Positions 59,801 through 64,000 of a stretch of 64,000 nt of DNA are shown piece by piece. Origin of the DNA: Adlercreutzia sp. ZJ176 (lineage in GTDB: Bacteria > Actinomycetota > Coriobacteriia > Coriobacteriales > Eggerthellaceae); contig NZ_JAAKEC010000011.1 of NCBI RefSeq assembly GCF_011038975.1, forward strand, positions 1 to 64,000. Direction: 5' to 3'. A program made the position numbers and the translations under genes. Under the pieces are notes generated by a model. The model made no database searches and was not told the origin of the DNA. It saw nothing but the letters and a program-made list of their open reading frames with translations. The first letter of the stretch is position 1; each line of letters opens with the position of its first letter.

Positions 59801-62800
59801 GTTCGTGCTTTCCTTTACGGCTATTCGGCTGTTGGTTATTGACACATTGCCGTATGAGTTTGCCCCTTCAGCGGGCGCTTGATTCCCAGAACCAATACCC
59901 GAAGAACTCAACGGAGCATTCAATTCCATCGACACATCAACCTTCTCCAAGGTGATGCCACCGTTCGCAGGATTCGTCTCAATAGCACCAATTGCAGCTC
60001 GATCTGATGTCGGTGCGAGCGTAATGGTCTTGTTTTGTGCGGCATCGCTTGCGTTATAACCACCCGTCAACGTTAGGCTCGTATTTGTCGGTACCAGAAT
60101 ATTCTTTGCCTTAATATTGCCTATCTGTGTCAGGTTGACCTTCGTGGTGGCATCACCTGCACCTGCCAACTGAATTGAATCCTCACTTGTAATGTTCAAG
60201 TTACCCAAACTAATTGTGCGCCCTACAGGGTTTCCTTCGCTATCAGCTTTATTATCGGAGCGCGTGGTCATATCGCCCGAAATCTCTAGCACGTTCGGAG
60301 TTTCGTGGAAGTCGCTATTGTCGCCCGCACACTGCAAGATCTTATAGTCGCCGCGCCACGTAACCTTCGACTCGTATTTGCCCTTCTGCGTAAACCCATC
60401 AGGGAACAACTCGATGGAACCTTCGTCCAAATACAACTCCATGACGTCGTCGTAACTGATGGCCACGTTGCGGGCAGGCATTGCGAACGTATAGTCATTG
60501 CCCACCTTCTGCGCGAACTCATCAAGGCGCTTCGTCTCTATGACCGTACCGCTGTCTGGATCCTTAAACGTTAGCGTAATGAATTCCGCAGGCTGACTTG
60601 AGGGATTCGGCTTAAACGTAACCGTTGAATGATACTTCACATTTGACGAAGTATCGCTCAAGGCGACATCACCGGTCGGAGTCGTATCAGCCGCACCATC
60701 TCCGTAGGTAATGTCCCATTTACCGCCCACAGTCGTATCTTTTTCGAGGGTATACTTTTTCGGCGCATATTCAGCAGAAACTGTTATCATGCCATCGTTC
60801 AGTTCTGCCTCTCTCGCGGCTGAGGTCGAGCCCAAACCATCCAGCGTCAACTGTGTCAGCGACAACGGCGACAAAGCGGCACCAGACGTGCTAGAAGGCG
60901 TATAACTCCAATTTGCTGCTCGGTCATAGCCCTCAAGTGCGAGCGTAGCATCTGTCGACAGTAAATTAGTTCCGTAATTCTGCGTGTCAACGCGGTGATA
61001 GACTCGCACATTCGCGTCGACCCCTGAGCCGATACCGGCGTCGGCCCCTGAGCCGGCACCCTCGCCTGCGCCCAGCGGCTTAAAGTCTTTGGGTGCCGAT
61101 TGCGGCTGAATCAACTTCAGGTCTTCTGCTGGTTCTGGCAAAATCACCCGATAATCAACCTTATATTGAGAAGGGTTCAGCTTCACTGTGACATTCTCTT
61201 GCAGCCACTGGCTCTCCAAGGGGTTTTCCCCCGAGGATGAGCCTGCTTTGGCGAAGGTATATTTAATGACAAAGGAGTATTCTTTCTGTTCGGTCATGAC
61301 CTTTGAATGGTAGAGCGACAGGGTAAGATTCCAGCCCTTCCCTATAGCTTGACTTCCAACATCCCGCTCAGCCCCTGCCGTCACGCTAGCTGTGATGGGA
61401 GACACGTCACCTTTTTCCAACTTCAACTCAAGAGCAACGGTATCATTTGCGGTGTGCTCCACACGGTCGCTCGACGTCCATGTGCTGTCGTACTGATGCG
61501 CCACCATGTCGTCTTTGCTCACCAACTTTAAATCGCCCGTGTAGGCAGAACCAGCCGGATCCGCATTCAGCACCTGATATCTCAGTGTTCCTTCCTGCAT
61601 ACTACCTGGCAACACATAGGAAGCACTGGGTGGATTAGTCGCTGTAGGATCGGCGTTGGCTACCAGCACTTGTTTGATAGTTTGCCGTGCCACATAGGCG
61701 GTATAGACGTTAATGTCATAAGTTTGAGTACTAGTAAACTTATTTTTCCAATCATCAATCTTCTGTTGGAAGATTGCATCGTCGTTCGGATACGCATTTG
61801 CCGAGTTAATATCACTCGAGCCCACGAACCAGCCCACCAAGGCATACCCCTTGCCCGGAGCAGTCAATACTCTGTAGTTTCCCGCCTCGTCGGTTAGGTA
61901 TATTTCGGGATAATTCGTGTACTGGTTCCAAGGATAGGAGTACATGACTTTTTCCCGCATCAAGCCCTCACCGTCTACGTATCGCTCGATGAACACCAAA
62001 GAACGCTCGCGATACACGCCGTACATAGGGATAGTGGTGCCGGTTGGATAGTCGGGCACCTCGAAGGAATCAGAAGACGTCGCACTTACGGTAGCACCCC
62101 GTATGTTATCTTGATATTTTTTGTTCTCAGGCAGGAAGAAAACATCACCGTTGTCGAACATAGTTTTGCTGTTAAGCATGCGCGTGACCGCGCTCGCGTA
62201 TCCGAGATAACAACTCCCTGAATCTGTTCGCGTACTATTGCCCGGGTCAAGTGCAGCAAAGGTCATCCCTAGCAAGAGACGACGTTCATCCTCGTCAGCG
62301 GTGTTGGCATCTGGGTTATGAGCGTACCACTCATTCTTGCTCGGCCAGGTGTTCTCAGGAATAGAGCCTGTAACTTGTTCAGGCCAAGTGTTCGCGCTAA
62401 TGGGCTGTCCTACCATGACACCCGTAATAGTTGCAGTGTCGGGCGACGGATTATTGAACTGCGACTCATATGAATTAAAGCCCGCGTCCTTCACATGGAG
62501 CTCAAGGCTGTAGGTGTTCGGTACCCACTCCGCCTTCAAGCTGAGATCATTGAAACGCGGAACGCAACCGTAGTACTCGGCGATGCTTCCGGTGCCCCCG
62601 GCATCTCCAGTGCCGCCAGCGTCCCCTGAGCCTCCAGCATCTCCGGTGTCGCCAGCGCCCTCGGAACCTCCCGGTTCACTCGTGCTACCGTTTACGCGCT
62701 TCCAGCCTTTGAAGGTATAGCCTTTGCGAGACAAAGTATTGCGATAGTCGTTAGGGACGTACTCCTTGGAGTGCTGCTCATAATAAACGCTCGTAGTGCT

Positions 62801-64000
62801 GATTGCGCAATACTTTTCGTTTCTCTCGCCTGTAGCTTGACCCAGCTTGACATAGTCGTTGTTCTCGGTCAGATTATTGTCGATCTTGCTCTCTTCGACA
62901 TACCCGGCAAGCGCGTTGCCATATGCCGGATTCTCTGACGGCTCATCCGCTTTCCACGTGCCGCCATTCAAATCATACGTGACTTTTACCGGGCTATAAT
63001 TTGCGTACAGCGTTAAAGCCGGTGTGTCGCCTTTCTCGCTGCCCACATAGTTGTCCACCTTCAAGTTCTTCATCACAGCCTGACTCAATTCGTCTTCACT
63101 GGCAACAGTATGACTCACTCCCTCATCGTCAGTGAACTGCCAGTTCTTGAATACGTAGCCTTCTCGCCATGCAGAGGGAAGTGTATCCTTATATACCCTA
63201 CTGCCCGCGCCTTCTGAAGCCTCTTCTTTTATCCAGAAATTATTGTTGTCTGCATCTGGCGCAGTATCGTAAGTCCAGAAATAATCAAGTGTGTTGTTCG
63301 TGGTCGAATTCACGCGCGGAGCAGTTTTATCCGTTGTCACCCATTGATTGCCCGTGTAAGCAGGCTCTTCTTTTGCACCTGTCGCTGCGCTGAACTGAAC
63401 CTGGTAAGTGTTTGGCGTCCATTTGGCATAGAGCGTGGTTTTGCCCTCAATGCGCAAATCCTCCAAAGCCGTAGTGCCAGTAACGGGATCGCCCGTGCAG
63501 TCACTATCTGTGTACCAACCACCAAAAGTGTAACCCGGCGCAGTTGGCTTAATCAGTCCATCGGTAGCAGATGCTCCCGCAAATGCACTTATGTCACCCA
63601 AGGTTTTTGTGATGTTCCCGTATGCACTGACTTGCGAAGCCGTATCGCTACCAGAGTTCATCGGTTTACCTGGCACAAGATTAAACTTCGTGTCATCAGG
63701 ATGTCCCTCAGCGTTTATGTTCTGATTCAAGGTTATCAGAACATTCAACGGGGCCGTACTACTCGATGGCACCTTAAGAACGAGAGCAGTTCCGCCTGTC
63801 ACGTATTCATTTGCCATCTCCGCCGTTACGCGCGTATTGGGAACAACCGTACCTGGCTTTTCCTGTCCAATAGGCTTATCGTTGTAGAAAACCGCCTGAA
63901 TACTCAAGGTGTTGGTGGTGTAATCGGCAAAACGAAGTCCGTTATCCGAAATGATTAGGTCGTCGTAGTCGACTTCCACGGGTTTTTTAAACCTATACCA
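56879..64000 (-). CDS. giant repeat surface protein, N-terminus beyond the window
   Basis: More than 2370 residues; the frame is open to the window edge. The N-terminal third visible here has InlB B-repeat (Flg_new) units: YTFGGWYTDSDCTGDPVTGT with LYAKWTPNTYQVQFS, YVFKNWQFTDDEGV and YTFKGWKRVNGS. A Gly/Asp/Ala/Thr linker of GDAGG(T/S)-type repeats lies near 62580-62670. The middle, about 58.6-60.3 kb, has parallel beta-helix-like blocks (SLGNLNITSEDSIQLAGAGD, NYAQTGGTLTAGVDGDPAGN). The C-terminal part has Ig-like segments ending in DVFYTFIVR, with no sortase motif or membrane anchor. Probably exported adhesin. Less GC-rich than the core genes, which suggests acquisition. Confidence 0.85.
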   Translation of the reverse strand, partial: WYRFKKPVEVDYDDLIISDNGLRFADYTTNTLSIQAVFYNDKPIGQEKPGTVVPNTRVTAEMANEYVTGGTALVLKVPSSSTAPLNVLITLNQNINAEGHPDDTKFNLVPGKPMNSGSDTASQVSAYGNITKTLGDISAFAGASATDGLIKPTAPGYTFGGWYTDSDCTGDPVTGTTALEDLRIEGKTTLYAKWTPNTYQVQFSAATGAKEEPAYTGNQWVTTDKTAPRVNSTTNNTLDYFWTYDTAPDADNNNFWIKEEASEGAGSRVYKDTLPSAWREGYVFKNWQFTDDEGVSHTVASEDELSQAVMKNLKVDNYVGSEKGDTPALTLYANYSPVKVTYDLNGGTWKADEPSENPAYGNALAGYVEESKIDNNLTENNDYVKLGQATGERNEKYCAISTTSVYYEQHSKEYVPNDYRNTLSRKGYTFKGWKRVNGSTSEPGGSEGAGDTGDAGGSGDAGGTGDAGGTGSIAEYYGCVPRFNDLSLKAEWVPNTYSLELHVKDAGFNSYESQFNNPSPDTATITGVMVGQPISANTWPEQVTGSIPENTWPSKNEWYAHNPDANTADEDERRLLLGMTFAALDPGNSTRTDSGSCYLGYASAVTRMLNSKTMFDNGDVFFLPENKKYQDNIRGATVSATSSDSFEVPDYPTGTTIPMYGVYRERSLVFIERYVDGEGLMREKVMYSYPWNQYTNYPEIYLTDEAGNYRVLTAPGKGYALVGWFVGSSDINSANAYPNDDAIFQQKIDDWKNKFTSTQTYDINVYTAYVARQTIKQVLVANADPTATNPPSASYVLPGSMQEGTLRYQVLNADPAGSAYTGDLKLVSKDDMVAHQYDSTWTSSDRVEHTANDTVALELKLEKGDVSPITASVTAGAERDVGSQAIGKGWNLTLSLYHSKVMTEQKEYSFVIKYTFAKAGSSSGENPLESQWLQENVTVKLNPSQYKVDYRVILPEPAEDLKLIQPQSAPKDFKPLGAGEGAGSGADAGIGSGVDANVRVYHRVDTQNYGTNLLSTDATLALEGYDRAANWSYTPSSTSGAALSPLSLTQLTLDGLGSTSAAREAELNDGMITVSAEYAPKKYTLEKDTTVGGKWDITYGDGAADTTPTGDVALSDTSSNVKYHSTVTFKPNPSSQPAEFITLTFKDPDSGTVIETKRLDEFAQKVGNDYTFAMPARNVAISYDDVMELYLDEGSIELFPDGFTQKGKYESKVTWRGDYKILQCAGDNSDFHETPNVLEISGDMTTRSDNKADSEGNPVGRTISLGNLNITSEDSIQLAGAGDATTKVNLTQIGNIKAKNILVPTNTSLTLTGGYNASDAAQNKTITLAPTSDRAAIGAIETNPANGGITLEKVDVSMELNAPLSSSGIGSGNQAPAEGANSYGNVSITNSRIAVKESTNASGQYKGAWIGGAGVGNVSVTNTVVAETEGSSNHNAKALDGTLVSLKNCAIGTSDNPVKEPIHAASTLNIAGCNIYLQNEYDLGDVSMIGTDGGVTTITSNVDDEANTITSSTVQVAYVNSGKTNKLFTGQMVLEDIASDVTIDGTQIIEVANGDIKVETSKVTQVYSSTKAEVVHDRGSLHLNYLLLEEKGLPATPPSLTVTSLGEGKTITVQQPEQVSSTDGTTALPKNVTIGALTINDDVKMVLSGNLVVTDAASVVAGKTLTVESKPVPDKDNASGENGYGITYQKGLSGDGNYAQTGGTLTAGVDGDPAGNADVVAKGNMTLVKVTANCGNGKLGSNGGGAATTGADGTPVPSTASTVTINGGSVTATTIGACGAQNNTFTFVNMENNPQITGNLVQDHYRIAYDTGTLRLNLVDENGKSLPTVLRTETQYGDNGTAGTPAVHDAIPADPTNPTEGGDASKFNCWYIANEDGSKRLGLRADTNWPSGLHGKTQLSADTTSKDMSAADADGTKTLTVHAWVNPTGSALIKSGRVFTGFENGYVDKQVSVSQRGAWTAQLVSEGTYVTGRDYEVKFGSFLPEGTDLTLTVLAAENAKPNTNTAPNAYYHYTVPAGGANTVKFSQFTKMGTTDTASPVFTDRAIGESETFLLSADFGELNTDVNPAGGSVAFSLIAGDSTNSIDFGATAQVSYAVSTVTLGEIGATTTDVTVKTAPAGDDRLTNSTVYLVGTLSKKDASAFKVPLNASASLTPSSSSIKVSGTWINGNTVAFNLGTYGSVAKGAYSFSFEGLSEGASESTYSIEWKLCAGEAPGTVDAGAGATGETPGAALATLNMMRGVCSNTETSSLTVASVDQPSLTVTCQGADSRMLKAGTSHEVSFNCTTNAASFTVTVEKQSGLLAQFDPVLVSSTSGAQNPQVVTVPSDSADNSQMATATVTAAIPGKPGTYRVRFSFAAGSENDDVFYTFIVR

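Overview
The window is high-GC actinobacterial DNA. Its gene content and style point to a gut member of the Coriobacteriia, most likely Eggerthellaceae: a TIGR03960-type radical SAM protein, a two-gene sufCB Fe-S assembly operon, a rod-shape operon, several NusG paralogues, a four-subunit NiFe hydrogenase and a giant InlB-repeat surface protein. The genus assignment is inference; no 16S or core marker is present to settle it.

Layout. (1) 1-1000: decayed DNA with a C-terminal piece of an ORF6N-type protein and a degenerate 26-bp repeat found again at 2184. (2) 1005-19529, minus strand: a surface-glycan locus. In transcription order it has three specialised NusG-like genes, a truncated and an intact polyprenyl-phosphate sugar transferase, a WbuB-like glycosyltransferase, wecC, a glycosyltransferase, a Wzy-like polymerase, another glycosyltransferase, a polysaccharide pyruvyl transferase, an acyltransferase, an Fe-S F420-hydrogenase-beta-like protein, a Wzx flippase, an SDR, an SGNH-like membrane protein, a GT2 and wecB. 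wecB and wecC make UDP-ManNAcA. The core of the locus (about 2.2-13.3 kb) is visibly AT-richer than its surroundings, as expected of an exchanged cassette. (3) 19984-28888, minus: radical SAM protein, DUF697-like protein, rodA, mrdA (PBP2), mreD, mreC, mreB. (4) 29101-33158, minus: NiFe hydrogenase subunits beta, gamma, delta, alpha, whose large subunit ends exactly at the last metal-ligand motif. (5) 33477-37417, minus: ndk, a TPR membrane protein, a cyclophilin and rlmD. (6) 37.5-40.6 kb: tRNA-Arg, a six-copy inverted/direct repeat cluster, gtrA, a 37-bp tandem repeat, tRNA-Glu and a GT2. (7) 40724-44140, plus: MGDG-synthase-like glycosyltransferase, DEAD-box helicase, NifX-like protein. (8) 44307-45444, minus: infC-rpmI-rplT behind an attenuator leader, with infC apparently starting at AUA. 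(9) 45.8-50.5 kb, minus: two membrane proteins and an M16C metalloprotease. (10) 50.8-53.1 kb: a MITE-like inverted repeat, then sufC-sufB. (11) 53.2-56.8 kb: an orphan substrate-binding lipoprotein, comF, hicAB, and a probable type I toxin-antitoxin module with a 39-aa membrane peptide. (12) 56879-64000, minus: C-terminal 2370 or so residues of a giant repeat surface protein that runs off the window.

Most informative points: the three-NusG array with a leader that looks switchable at the head of the glycan operon; the antisense-controlled small-peptide module at 56.5-56.8 kb; the hydrogenase large subunit with no cleavable tail; the AUA start of infC; and two uncharacterised repeat families (37845-38053 and 50811-50973). 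Many high-GC genes throw long open shadow frames on the other strand; these were ignored.
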